Assembly: GCA_964219345.1 (NCBI GenBank)
Contig: CAXPPN010000025.1
Span: 124,001 to 188,000, forward strand
Length of the DNA: 64,000 nucleotides
From: UBA3537 sp964219345
GTDB lineage: Bacteria; Bacteroidota; Bacteroidia; Flavobacteriales; Flavobacteriaceae
Direction of reading: 5' to 3'
Shown here piece after piece: positions 41,134 to 50,154 of the stretch. The stretch's first letter is position 1, and each line of letters opens with the position of its first letter. The translations under genes and the position numbers were made by a program. Below the pieces are notes generated by a model, which was not told where the DNA came from, ran no database searches, and saw nothing but the letters and a program-made list of their open reading frames with translations.

Positions 41134-42378
41134 ATGCGTAAGGTTTTTATCAATATTCGAGAGCTGCTACAAGTGCGGCCAAATCGCCAAAAAAAAGTGG
41201 TTGGTGATGCGATGAAAAACCTACCAAAAATTGATAATGCCTTTCTCATTGTAGAAAACGACCGTATTTTAGATTTTGGCTCAATGACAGATTTTAGAGC
41301 TCAAAACGGTGATGAACTCATTGATGCTACCGACCGATTGGTTTTACCTTGTTGGTGCGATAGTCATTCCCACGTGGTGTATGCCGGAAATCGCAGTCAA
41401 GAGTTTGTGGATCGTATTAATGGATTGAGTTACGAAGACATTGCACGGCGTGGTGGAGGTATTTTAAACTCTGCCAAAAGTCTTCAAAACATATCTGAAG
41501 ATGAACTTTTTGAGCAATCCTTAAATAGAGTTCAACATCTTACCCAATTAGGAACAGGAGCTTTGGAAATCAAATCGGGCTATGGACTTACTGTTGATGC
41601 TGAACTAAAAATGCTTCGAGTTGTTCAACGCATAAAGCAAGAGACAAATCTAAAAATTAAAGCTACATTTTTGGGAGCTCATGCCCTACCTGAAAAATTT
41701 AAATCCAATAAAACCGCCTATATTGACTTGATAATCAATGAGATGTTTCCTAAAGTCCATCAAGAAAATTTGGCAGATTTTGTCGATGTATTTTGTGAAA
41801 AAGGATATTTTGACCTTGATGACACCAATCGAATTTTATCTGCAGCAAAACGATACAAGCTACAACCGAAAATCCATGTCAATCAATTCAATACATTTGG
41901 TGGTGTCGCTCTTGGTGTGCAACATAATGCCTTGTCTGTAGATCATTTAGAAGAACTTTCAAATAGTGATATTGAAGCGCTTAAAAACTCCGAAACCATG
42001 CCTGTTGCATTGCCAGGCTGTTCCTTTTTCTTAGGCATTCCCTATACCCCTGTACAAAAACTTATAGGCGCAGGATTACCATTAGCATTGGCTAGTGATT
42101 GCAACCCTGGTTCTGCACCAAGTGGAAATATGAATTTTGTAGTGAGTTTGGCTTGTATCAAAATGAAAATGACACCCGAAGAAGCTATTAATGCCGCTAC
42201 CGTCAATGGTGCTTATGCTATGGGAATTTCTGAGCATTATGGCAGTATTACGATTGGAAAAAAAGCCAACCTTATTTTAACCAAAAAAATGGAATCTTAC
42301 CACCAAATTCCTTATGAATTTGGAAATCATCCTGTGGAAAAAGTGATGCTTGAGGGCAAATTTTTTGAAAAACTATAA
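41134..42378 (+). CDS. hutI: Imidazolonepropionase
   Basis: A 414-residue metal-dependent amidohydrolase hydrolysing imidazolonepropionate to N-formimidoyl-L-glutamate, the third step of histidine breakdown. The metal site DSHSHVVYAGNRSQEF is near residues 77-92, GTGALEIKSGYGL follows, and the second metal region is in HVNQFNTFGG. The C-terminal LASDCNPGSAPSGNMNF block is diagnostic. It lies between fumC and hutG. The first two enzymes, HutH and HutU, are not in this window. Confidence 0.95.
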   Translation: MRKVFINIRELLQVRPNRQKKVVGDAMKNLPKIDNAFLIVENDRILDFGSMTDFRAQNGDELIDATDRLVLPCWCDSHSHVVYAGNRSQEFVDRINGLSYEDIARRGGGILNSAKSLQNISEDELFEQSLNRVQHLTQLGTGALEIKSGYGLTVDAELKMLRVVQRIKQETNLKIKATFLGAHALPEKFKSNKTAYIDLIINEMFPKVHQENLADFVDVFCEKGYFDLDDTNRILSAAKRYKLQPKIHVNQFNTFGGVALGVQHNALSVDHLEELSNSDIEALKNSETMPVALPGCSFFLGIPYTPVQKLIGAGLPLALASDCNPGSAPSGNMNFVVSLACIKMKMTPEEAINAATVNGAYAMGISEHYGSITIGKKANLILTKKMESYHQIPYEFGNHPVEKVMLEGKFFEKL

Positions 42379-42379
42379 A

Positions 42380-43393
42380 ATGAAACATTTTAAAATTTTA
42401 ACCTCTAACAAAGCTAAAAACCTTGTTCAAAAACGAGAGGTGGAAACAAAATTTTTTGAAGATGTTTCTTTCGGGAATTCCAAAAAATTTATTGAAAATC
42501 AACTTGAAAAATCATCTGCTAAGTTCGTTCTTTTTGGTATTTCAGAAGACATCGGTGTACGGGCAAACTTTGGTAAACCTGGAACAAAAAATGCTTGGAA
42601 TTCGGTGTTAAAAACGCTTTTAAATATTCAATCTAATCGTTTTACAAAGGCCAACCATCTTCTTATTTTAGGGCATTTTGATTTCGATAAAATAGATTTC
42701 AAAAAGAGTGATGATAACATTGAAAAAAAACTCCGAAAAAAAGTAATTATTATAGACAATGAAGTCACTCATTTGGTGCATTTGATTAAAAAAAATGGGA
42801 AAATCCCAATCGCCATTGGAGGTGGTCACAACAATGCATATGGCATGATTAAAGGTTGTGCATTGGCCTTAAAAAGTAAAGTAAACACTATAAATTTTGA
42901 TGCCCATACCGACCTTAGAGGACTCAAAGGCAGACATAGTGGCAATGGATTTAGCTATGCGCTTGAAGAAGGGTTTTTGGAACGCTATTTTGTTTTTGGA
43001 GTGCATGAAAATTACACCTCTGAATCCATTTATAACAGTATTGAAAACACTAAAAATATAGCGTATATTTCTTTTGAAAGTATTGGAGTGAGAAAAGAAA
43101 TTTCATTTAAAAAAGCTCTAGAAAAAGGACAAGATTTTGTGAGCAAACAACCTTTTGGACTAGAGGTCGATTGTGATGCCATAGCCCATTGCCCAAGTAG
43201 CGCCATGACCCCTACTGGATTTGATAGTACAAAAGTTCGACAATTTGTATTTGGTTTGGGTAAACATTCTAATGCAACCTATCTGCATATATGCGAAGCT
43301 GCACCAAAATTAAATCCCAAAAAAAAGGGTTTTAATGTGGGTAAAATGATTACAGCTTTAATTGTGGATTTTGTGACTTCAAAAAGCGAATAA
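42380..43393 (+). CDS. hutG: Formimidoylglutamase (arginase/ureohydrolase family)
   Basis: A 337-residue ureohydrolase predicted to hydrolyse N-formimidoylglutamate to glutamate and formamide, the step after HutI. Binuclear manganese motifs: AIGGGHNNAYG, INFDAHTDLR and GLEVDCDAIAHCPSSA. The frame is open upstream to 42350 inside hutI; the ATG at 42380 directly after the hutI stop is preferred, indicating coupling. The identification as HutG rather than agmatinase rests on the hutI neighbour. The sterol-desaturase-family gene converges on its 3' end. Confidence 0.9.
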   Translation: MKHFKILTSNKAKNLVQKREVETKFFEDVSFGNSKKFIENQLEKSSAKFVLFGISEDIGVRANFGKPGTKNAWNSVLKTLLNIQSNRFTKANHLLILGHFDFDKIDFKKSDDNIEKKLRKKVIIIDNEVTHLVHLIKKNGKIPIAIGGGHNNAYGMIKGCALALKSKVNTINFDAHTDLRGLKGRHSGNGFSYALEEGFLERYFVFGVHENYTSESIYNSIENTKNIAYISFESIGVRKEISFKKALEKGQDFVSKQPFGLEVDCDAIAHCPSSAMTPTGFDSTKVRQFVFGLGKHSNATYLHICEAAPKLNPKKKGFNVGKMITALIVDFVTSKSE

Positions 43394-43394
43394 A

Positions 43395-44270
43395 TCAATC
43401 TTCTTTTCGGAAACCATAACGCAGCTGTCCCCAAAAATTTTGAGGCATCTTAGCATCATCGCTGTAGCCAAGACGTAAATTTTTATCTGGTTTTGGAACA
43501 TAATTTGTTCTAAAAATATAATCCCAAACGCTTAAACTTATAGCGAAATTTACCCCATTTTTAAATGGCTCAGGAAGGGTGTGTGCATGATGATACAAGT
43601 GCATAATGGGGTTATTAAAAATGTACTTCAACGGACCATAGTCCAATTTAATATTGGCATGATTTAGATGACCGATAGCAATCGCCAAAAAATGTACTAC
43701 AAAAGCTTGTTCGGGCTGAAAACCACCTAAGAGCATTAAAGCTAAAACTTTTAAAGGTTTGTACAAAATATTTTCCATCCAATGGTAGCGCAAATGTGCT
43801 GCAAAACCCATCTCTTTTACAGAGTGGTGTACCTTATGAAATTTCCATAAAAAGTCGTAACGATGCAATAACGTATGAGTAAACCACTGTACAAAATCTA
43901 GTACAACAAAAAAGATAAGCAACTGAACTATGGGTGAAAAACTAGATAAATCTAAAACAGAAAGACTTGTCATTTTTATGCCTAGAATATCACCCGAAAA
44001 TTTAGAAATGCATTTATAAAATCCACTAATAAAGATACTAAAGATGAAGAAATTAAAGAACATATAAAATCCATCCAACCAAAAGTCTTTTCTAAAGATT
44101 TTTTGTTCTTTTCGCCAAGGAAATACAAATTCTAAAGCAAAAACTATAAGAGAAATGACAATCAGTCCCCAAAAATAATTTTGATGCCATGGCACATCAA
44201 AAGCAATTGAACGCCATGTCCATTTAACAGTGCCTAAAAAAGCCTTTAAAAAAAGTTCTAAATAGTCCAT
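43395..44270 (-). CDS. Sterol desaturase / fatty acid hydroxylase family membrane protein
   Basis: A 291-residue di-iron membrane enzyme with 4-5 hydrophobic helices. The histidine clusters are HTLLHRYDFLWKFHKVHH (HxxxH and HxxHH), GHLNHANIK and HLYHHAH, the eight-histidine pattern of the superfamily that hydroxylates or desaturates lipids. The substrate is unknown; candidates are hydroxy fatty acids or the sulfonolipid acyl chain. The ATG follows immediately after the TAA of the E1 gene (TAAATG), so translation is coupled. It converges with hutG. Confidence 0.87.
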   Translation of the reverse strand: MDYLELFLKAFLGTVKWTWRSIAFDVPWHQNYFWGLIVISLIVFALEFVFPWRKEQKIFRKDFWLDGFYMFFNFFIFSIFISGFYKCISKFSGDILGIKMTSLSVLDLSSFSPIVQLLIFFVVLDFVQWFTHTLLHRYDFLWKFHKVHHSVKEMGFAAHLRYHWMENILYKPLKVLALMLLGGFQPEQAFVVHFLAIAIGHLNHANIKLDYGPLKYIFNNPIMHLYHHAHTLPEPFKNGVNFAISLSVWDYIFRTNYVPKPDKNLRLGYSDDAKMPQNFWGQLRYGFRKED

Positions 44271-46259
44271 TTAATACTCTAAAAGCGTTTTGAGAGCGGT
44301 CTCAAAATTACGCTTTGCAAGATACTGCTGTTCTAGGGAATTTGCAAATGGGATTGGGGTATTTAAACTTCCAACACGTTGGACAGGGGCATCTAGATAT
44401 TCGAATGCTTGTTCCATAATTTGTGCAGAAATATCACTTGCAATACCGCCAAAAATAGAATCTTCTTGAAGAATAATTACACGGTTGGTTTTTTTAACCG
44501 AATTAATTATACAATCCATATCCAGAGGTTGAAGTGAGCGTAAATCAATCAAATCAGCAGAAATATTAGGGTTATTATCTAGGGTTTCAAGTGCCCAATG
44601 TACGGCTGCTCCATAGGAAACGATCGTCACATCATTTCCTTCATTGAGTAGCGCTGCTTTTCCAAAAGGAATTGTATAATAATCTGTTGGAACATCCTGT
44701 CTAACACTACGATAAAGTGCTTTGTGTTCGAAAAAAAGTACAGGATTTGGATCTTCAATTGCAGTAGCCAAAAGTCCTTTGGCATCCAAAGGAAATGCGG
44801 GATACACCACTTTTAGTCCAGGCGTTTTTGTAAACCAAGCCTCATTGGTCTGCGAATGAAAAGGGCCTGCTCCTACACCTGCACCACAAGGCATTCGGAG
44901 AACAATATTGGCCTCTTGACCCCAACGATAGTGTGATTTGGCCAAATAGTTAACAATGGGATTGAAACCTGAGCTTACAAAATCGGCAAATTGTAACTCA
45001 ACCACAGATTTGATGCCAGCGATAGACAAACCCATAGCAACTTCAACGATAGCCGACTCACAAATGGGGGTGTTTCGTACACGGGCTTTACCAAATTGTT
45101 CAACAAAACCGTCTGTAATTTTAAAAACACCTCCATATTCGGCAATGTCTTGTCCCATAATAACAAGGTCATTATGTTGTTCCATAGATTGTTTTAAGCC
45201 TTCAGAAATAGCATCTACAAAGCGAAGTTCTTTTAAAGATTGGTTTGGCTTAATCTCTTGATAATCAAAACTTTTATACACATCTTTAAGCTCTGTTTCT
45301 AAATCTGCAACGATAGCGTTTTCAGCAAAAGCTAAGTCCAAACCATTTTGAATTTCATTTGAAATTTCTGTTTTTAAAATCTGAATTTTGGATGTTGATA
45401 AAATATCTTTTTTAACTAAAAACGCTTCAAAATTGGAAATCGGGTCTTTGGTTTTCCAAAAATACATTAAATCTTTAGGAACATATTTTGTACCACTCGC
45501 CTCTTCATGACCACGGCGACGAAAGGTTTTAAATTCTATAAGCACTGGACGTGGATTTTTTCGAACGCTTTTGGCAATTTTATTGACTTCTGAATACACC
45601 TCCAAAACATTGTTACCCTCGATGACATGAGATTCCATTCCATAACCTATTCCTCGATCGGCAATATGTTTGCACTTATATTGTTCATCTGTTGGAGTAG
45701 ATAATCCATATCCGTTGTTTTCAATACAAAACAATACGGGCAAGTTCCATACAGAGGCCACATTGAGGGCTTCATGAAAATCCCCCTCACTAGTACCTCC
45801 TTCTCCAGAAAAAACGGCAGTTAGTTTGGATTCATTTCTTAAAATATGGGATAATGCAATGCCATCGGCAACACCAAGCTGTGGACCTAAGTGCGATATC
45901 ATTCCTACTATTTTATACTCTTGTGTTCCAAAATGAAACGAGCGATCTCGGCCTTTGGTAAAACCACTCGCTTTCCCTTGCCACTGAGAAAAAAGACGTT
46001 CTAATGGAATTTTTCTTGTGGTAAAAACGCCTAAATTTCGATGCATTGGAAGAATGTATTCATCATTTTGTAATGCCATGGTTACACCTACCGAAATGGC
46101 TTCTTGACCAATACCTGAAAACCACTTTGAAATTTTTCCTTGACGCAAAAGAATCAACATTTTTTCTTCAATCATTCTCGACTTGAGCATATTGAAATAG
46201 AGTTCTTGCTTTATTTTTTTAGAAACTTTAAATGATGAATATGAAAAAATAGACTTCAA
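44271..46259 (-). CDS. Fused E1 alpha/beta subunits of a branched-chain 2-oxo acid dehydrogenase
   Basis: A 662-residue thiamine-diphosphate enzyme combining both E1 chains. The alpha part (about 1-310) includes HRNLGVFTTRKIP, the ThDP loop FSGEGGTSEGDFHEALN and RRRGHEEASGT. The beta part (about 330-662) starts LRFVDAISEGL and contains VIMGQDIAEYGGVFKIT and RNTPICESAIVEVAMG. This layout serves branched-chain keto acid oxidation, which supplies iso-branched fatty acid primers, common in this group. There is no ATG; TTG at 46259 is the only upstream start, and its N-terminal residues align with the family. The E2 and E3 genes are not in the window. Confidence 0.88.
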   Translation of the reverse strand: MKSIFSYSSFKVSKKIKQELYFNMLKSRMIEEKMLILLRQGKISKWFSGIGQEAISVGVTMALQNDEYILPMHRNLGVFTTRKIPLERLFSQWQGKASGFTKGRDRSFHFGTQEYKIVGMISHLGPQLGVADGIALSHILRNESKLTAVFSGEGGTSEGDFHEALNVASVWNLPVLFCIENNGYGLSTPTDEQYKCKHIADRGIGYGMESHVIEGNNVLEVYSEVNKIAKSVRKNPRPVLIEFKTFRRRGHEEASGTKYVPKDLMYFWKTKDPISNFEAFLVKKDILSTSKIQILKTEISNEIQNGLDLAFAENAIVADLETELKDVYKSFDYQEIKPNQSLKELRFVDAISEGLKQSMEQHNDLVIMGQDIAEYGGVFKITDGFVEQFGKARVRNTPICESAIVEVAMGLSIAGIKSVVELQFADFVSSGFNPIVNYLAKSHYRWGQEANIVLRMPCGAGVGAGPFHSQTNEAWFTKTPGLKVVYPAFPLDAKGLLATAIEDPNPVLFFEHKALYRSVRQDVPTDYYTIPFGKAALLNEGNDVTIVSYGAAVHWALETLDNNPNISADLIDLRSLQPLDMDCIINSVKKTNRVIILQEDSIFGGIASDISAQIMEQAFEYLDAPVQRVGSLNTPIPFANSLEQQYLAKRNFETALKTLLEY

Positions 46260-46351
46260 AGAATATCGAAAACGTTTTAATCAAATGTAAAAAATAAATA
46301 TGAACTAACATATCAAATTATAAAACACTTCAAAATAACTTATTGATTTCA

Positions 46352-46359
46352 TATATTTG
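46352..46359 (+). promoter_or_regulatory. Candidate -7 box (TATATTTG) of the dioxygenase operon
   Basis: TATATTTG matches TAnnTTTG and lies 20 bases before the ATG at 46380. No TTG is present at 17-23 bases upstream. Confidence 0.4.
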
Positions 46360-46379
46360 TGTAAAGTATTGTATTGATT

Positions 46380-47330
46380 ATGAATAAAATTCCTAGTGTA
46401 AACCTTCAAGAATTTTTGTCTGAAGATTTACAACTAAAACAAAAATTTGTTTCTGAAATTGGACATGCCTATGAGGCCATTGGATTTGTAGCACTTAAAG
46501 GTCATTTTCTTGATGATTCGTTAGTAAATTCTTTATACAGCGAAGTGAAAAAGTTTTTTGATATGCCTTTAGAAAAGAAACAACAGTATGAAGTTCCTGG
46601 AATTGGAGGACAAAGAGGTTATGTTTCATTTGGTAAAGAAAGTGCAAAAGGACGCAAAGAAGGTGATTTGAAAGAGTTTTGGCACTTTGGTCAATACGTA
46701 GAAAATAATCCTGAATTGGAGGATGAATATCATTCAAATGTAGAAGTTAAAGAACTTCCTGAATTTAATACTACAGGAAAAGAAACCTACAAAATGTTAG
46801 AAAAAACAGCAAAATATGTTTTACGAGCATTAGCATTGTATTTAGAATTGGAAGAAACATATTTTGATAAATTTATTCATAATGGTAATAGTATTTTAAG
46901 ACCTATACACTATCCTCCTATAACACAAGAACCTGAAAAAGCAGTGCGTGCTGCTGCACACGGAGATATCAATTTAATCACGCTTTTAATGGGTGCCCAA
47001 GGTCGTGGACTCCAAGTCCAAAACCACAATGGAGATTGGGTTGATGCCATTGCAGAAGATGATGAATTGATGATAAATGTAGGTGATATGCTTTCTCGCC
47101 ACACGAATAACAAACTAAAATCAACCATCCACAGAGTTGTAAATCCACCTCGTGAGTTGTGGGGCACATCACGTTATTCTATACCATTTTTTATGCACCC
47201 TATTAGCGCCATGAAATTGGATGTTTTAGAAAGTTGCATTGATGAAAATAATCCAAAACAATTTGAAGATATCACCGCTGGAGAGTTTTTAAATCAACGC
47301 CTAAAAGAATTAGGGTTAGCCAAAAAATAA
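46380..47330 (+). CDS. 2-oxoglutarate/Fe(II)-dependent dioxygenase, isopenicillin N synthase-like
   Basis: A 316-residue soluble oxygenase. The N-terminal DIOX_N part includes IPSVNLQEFL and EIGHAYEAIGFVALKGH. The catalytic core has AAHGDINLITLLMGAQGRGLQV (HxD ligands) and the second His in KSTIHRVVNP, with the 2-oxoglutarate Arg in SRYSIPFFMHP. Family members act on amino acids, peptides or small metabolites; no substrate can be assigned. ATG at 46380; the TTG six bases earlier is rejected. First gene of a four-gene run; its TAA overlaps the next ATG by one base. Confidence 0.88.
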   Translation: MNKIPSVNLQEFLSEDLQLKQKFVSEIGHAYEAIGFVALKGHFLDDSLVNSLYSEVKKFFDMPLEKKQQYEVPGIGGQRGYVSFGKESAKGRKEGDLKEFWHFGQYVENNPELEDEYHSNVEVKELPEFNTTGKETYKMLEKTAKYVLRALALYLELEETYFDKFIHNGNSILRPIHYPPITQEPEKAVRAAAHGDINLITLLMGAQGRGLQVQNHNGDWVDAIAEDDELMINVGDMLSRHTNNKLKSTIHRVVNPPRELWGTSRYSIPFFMHPISAMKLDVLESCIDENNPKQFEDITAGEFLNQRLKELGLAKK

Positions 47331-47659
47331 TGGACTTAAGAGATCAACTGCAACATCTTTTCCCTGATCACAAAGAAACCAAAGCACAAAGCAACTCCGA
47401 AAAAAATCATGGTTTGTGGATGCAGGACGCTCCTTTGGTTTGTAAATATGAAAAGCGTAAAGGTAAACCAATTACTATTATTGAGGGTTACACTGGTGCG
47501 GATGCTGATTTTAAAACTTTAACTTCTAAATTGAAAAAAAAATTTAGTGTAGGAGGAAGTTTAAAAAAAGAAAGCATTATCATTCAAGGGGATTACAGAG
47601 ATAAAATCATGGAATTTCTAAAAGATTTAGGATTTCATGTCAAACGTGTTGGAGGATAA
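47330..47659 (+). CDS. yciH: SUI1-family translation factor (YciH-like)
   Basis: A 109-residue protein. The SUI1/eIF1 fold covers roughly residues 40-109: RKGKPITIIEGYTG, LKKKFSVGGSLKKESIIIQG and FLKDLGFHVKRVGG, the hallmark of bacterial YciH, which inhibits non-canonical initiation in E. coli. The N-terminus (DLRDQLQHLFPDHKE) is variable. It starts one base inside the dioxygenase stop (TAATG). Its end carries GGAGG, which may serve as the ribosome binding site for the next gene. Confidence 0.92.
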   Translation: MDLRDQLQHLFPDHKETKAQSNSEKNHGLWMQDAPLVCKYEKRKGKPITIIEGYTGADADFKTLTSKLKKKFSVGGSLKKESIIIQGDYRDKIMEFLKDLGFHVKRVGG

Positions 47660-47669
47660 ACTAAAATGT

Positions 47670-48539
47670 ATGAGCATCAAAAAATCTGAATTAATTTTAA
47701 ATCCAGACGGGAGTATTTACCATCTCAATTTGAGACCAGAGCACCTTGCGCCAATCGTAATTACCGTTGGCGATCCTGACCGAGTAGACCATGTGTCCCG
47801 CTATTTTGATACGATAGAATTTAAAATTCAAAAACGAGAATTTAAAACACATACTGGAGTGTATAATAACCAGCGGATTTCTGTAATTTCTACGGGAATT
47901 GGTTCTGATAATATTGATATTGTTTTAAATGAATTGGATGCATTAGTGAATATTGACTTTAAAACTCGACGTATTAAACCTGATTTGACGTCTCTAAAAA
48001 TTGTACGTATTGGCACTTCTGGAGCGCTTCAACCCGATATTCCTATAGACTCTTTTTTGTTAAGTTCTTATGCAATAGACATCAATGGTATGTTGCAATC
48101 ATATCAAATAAAAAGGATTCAAAACACAGCTATTGAAACTGCGTTTTGCAAACATATCAATTGGGATTCTGAACGCGCAAAACCTGTTGTTGTTCAAAAT
48201 TCAAAGTCGCTTGAAACTCAACTTTTAGACAACAATATACAATATGGAATAACCGCCACTTGTGGAGGATTTTACGGCCCTCAAGGCAGAATATTGCGTT
48301 TGCAACCAAAAGACAGTATTTTTAGAGATAAATTGCAATCATTTCGTTTTGAAAACTTAAGAATTACCAATTTTGAAATGGAAACTTCTGCAATTTATGG
48401 GTTATCAAAATTATTGGGACACCAAGCGTGCTCTATGAACGCCATTTTGGCCAATAGAGCCAATGGGACATTCAGTAAAAATTCTGAAGAAACTGTGGAT
48501 CAATTGATTAAATACACTTTAAAAAAATTAACTTGTTAA
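47670..48539 (+). CDS. Nucleoside phosphorylase (PNP/UDP phosphorylase family)
   Basis: A 289-residue phosphorolytic enzyme. It has ITVGDPDRVDHVSRYFD (phosphate-binding Asp/Arg), VISTGIGSDNIDIVLNEL, the RIGTSGALQPDIP strand and FEMETSAIYGLSKLLG, which carries the ribose-binding Met-Glu. This is the uridine/purine phosphorylase superfamily, but the base specificity cannot be assigned. The ATG at 47670 follows the strong GGAGG at 47651-47655. It overlaps the next gene (TAATG) and lies within the dioxygenase/SUI1 operon. Confidence 0.88.
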   Translation: MSIKKSELILNPDGSIYHLNLRPEHLAPIVITVGDPDRVDHVSRYFDTIEFKIQKREFKTHTGVYNNQRISVISTGIGSDNIDIVLNELDALVNIDFKTRRIKPDLTSLKIVRIGTSGALQPDIPIDSFLLSSYAIDINGMLQSYQIKRIQNTAIETAFCKHINWDSERAKPVVVQNSKSLETQLLDNNIQYGITATCGGFYGPQGRILRLQPKDSIFRDKLQSFRFENLRITNFEMETSAIYGLSKLLGHQACSMNAILANRANGTFSKNSEETVDQLIKYTLKKLTC

Positions 48540-49393
48540 TGAAGGAGGTTCGAATTGGTGGTGTACCAGAGCATTTTAACTATGCTTGGTATTTAGGGTT
48601 GAAAAGTAAAGCATTTAGAAGTAGAGGTATTAATTTGCGATGGACAGACTGCCATGGAGGAACAGGAGAAATGGTTCAGGCTTTGGAAAACAATACCATA
48701 GATTTGGCTGTTGTACTTACCGAAGGCATTGTAAAAGCAATTACAGACGGCAACCAAAGTAAAATTGTACAAACTTTTGTACAATCGCCGTTAATTTGGG
48801 GCATTCATGTGGCTGAAACATCGCCATACTTAGACCTCTCAGAACTGAAAAACAAAAATGCTGCAATAAGTCGAAAAGGCTCTGGATCGCATTTAATGGC
48901 TTATGTTAATGCACAACAATTGAGCTGGGATACCGACCATGATTTGAAATTTAAAATTGTTAAAAATCTTGAGGGTGGTATACGTGCATTAACAGATGGC
49001 GAAGCAGATTATTTTATGTGGGAAAAATTTACCACAAAACCACTTGTCGACAACAAAACTTTTAGACGCATTGGGGAATGCCCTACACCTTGGCCTTGTT
49101 TTGTGATTGCAGCTAGAAATGAATTTATCAAAAACAATTCTGATGTATTACACTCAGTTATGGAAATCATCAACGGCATTTCTAAAGATTTTAAATCCAT
49201 TCCCGAAATAGATCAAATTATATCCAAACGCTATGGACAAAAACAAAAAGATGTACAAGCGTGGTTAGATAGTACGGAATGGTCGCAAAAAAATATTGAT
49301 GAAAATACAATTGAAGCAGTACAACAACAATTGATGGCTTTGGATATTATAGGTCATAAACTCCCCTATTCTGAATTAGTAAAATCAATCTAA
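48539..49393 (+). CDS. NMT1/THI5-like type 2 binding protein without a signal peptide
   Basis: A 284-residue bilobal binding-protein fold: RIGGVPEHFNYAWYLGLKSK, GGTGEMVQALENNTIDLAVVLTEG (ligand-binding loop), and GSGSHLMAYVNAQQL. It resembles substrate-binding components for nitrate, taurine or pyrimidine precursors. There is no signal peptide or lipobox, so it is cytoplasmic, as in THI5-like biosynthetic enzymes. No permease or ATPase follows, which supports a soluble enzyme or sensor. It is coupled to the nucleoside phosphorylase by TAATG; an in-frame TTG at 48533 is less likely. The 3' end overlaps ung by 9 bases. Confidence 0.78.
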   Translation: MKEVRIGGVPEHFNYAWYLGLKSKAFRSRGINLRWTDCHGGTGEMVQALENNTIDLAVVLTEGIVKAITDGNQSKIVQTFVQSPLIWGIHVAETSPYLDLSELKNKNAAISRKGSGSHLMAYVNAQQLSWDTDHDLKFKIVKNLEGGIRALTDGEADYFMWEKFTTKPLVDNKTFRRIGECPTPWPCFVIAARNEFIKNNSDVLHSVMEIINGISKDFKSIPEIDQIISKRYGQKQKDVQAWLDSTEWSQKNIDENTIEAVQQQLMALDIIGHKLPYSELVKSI

Positions 49394-50056
49394 TTGCCAA
49401 TTTATGGGGGATTTATGTTTTGACTTTAAAAATGTATTGCATTTACTAAAATGCTGATTTCCAAACCAATACCCTCGATTTGCACTCAGTGGCGAAGGAT
49501 GACCACTTTCTAAAATTAAATGCTTTTTTGAATCTATCAGTTTTGCTTTTTTTCGTGCAAAGCCTCCCCAAAGCATAAAAACAACATCAGAATTTTCGCT
49601 AGAAATTGCTTTAATTACATAATCTGTAAACTGTTCCCAACCCTTTTTTTGATGACTTCCCGCCTCTGCTGCTCTAACTGTTAAGGTTGCATTTAAAAGT
49701 AAAACCCCTTGAGAAGCCCAAGAACTCAAATCACCACTTTTTGGATAGGGAATTCCCAAATCCGTTTGTAATTCCTTAAAAATATTAACTAATGATGGCG
49801 GGTGTGCTATACCATCATTAACTGAAAACGATAATCCGTTGGCTTGGCCTATGCCATGATAGGGGTCTTGGCCAATAATTACAACTTTTAAATCTGGTAA
49901 AGGACATAAAGTAAAAGCATTAAACACTTGTTCTTTTGGAGGATAACATGTCTGAAATTCGTATTCTTTTTTTATAAAATCTACTAAATCCAAAAAATAT
50001 GGGGCTTTAAATTCTGGAGTTAAAATGGGTTTCCAACTGTCGTGTAATTTGCGCAT
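49385..50056 (-). CDS. ung: Uracil-DNA glycosylase
   Basis: A 223-residue family 1 UDG that removes uracil from DNA. The water-activating motif is KVVIIGQDPYHGIGQANGL with the catalytic Asp, and the leucine/His loop is LESGHPSPLSANRGYWFG. The remaining FMLWGGFARKK is also standard. Length is normal. ATG at 50056. It is divergent from mutS2, about 98 bases apart, so the window holds repair genes nth, uvrA, ung, mutS2 and ogt in separate operons. Confidence 0.96.
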   Translation of the reverse strand: MRKLHDSWKPILTPEFKAPYFLDLVDFIKKEYEFQTCYPPKEQVFNAFTLCPLPDLKVVIIGQDPYHGIGQANGLSFSVNDGIAHPPSLVNIFKELQTDLGIPYPKSGDLSSWASQGVLLLNATLTVRAAEAGSHQKKGWEQFTDYVIKAISSENSDVVFMLWGGFARKKAKLIDSKKHLILESGHPSPLSANRGYWFGNQHFSKCNTFLKSKHKSPINWQLD

Positions 50057-50129
50057 AGCTTACATCTTTTTGGGGTCTTAAATAAATGCTAAGAAAAGAA
50101 ATTTAAAGGATATTCTAAACATTAATACC

Positions 50130-50137
50130 TAAATTTG
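50130..50137 (+). promoter_or_regulatory. Candidate -7 box (TAAATTTG) of mutS2
   Basis: TAAATTTG matches TAnnTTTG and ends 17 bases before the mutS2 ATG. No TTG is found at the expected distance upstream. Confidence 0.4.
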
Positions 50138-50154
50138 CTTTTGATTTTTGGAGT

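Noticed and set aside
42350..42379. HutG start at 42350
   Set aside because: It lies inside hutI; the ATG at 42380 directly after the hutI stop is the normal coupled start.
48533..48538. TTG start for the NMT1-like protein at 48533
   Set aside because: The ATG at 48539 overlaps the previous stop in the usual TAATG form; the TTG adds only two residues.
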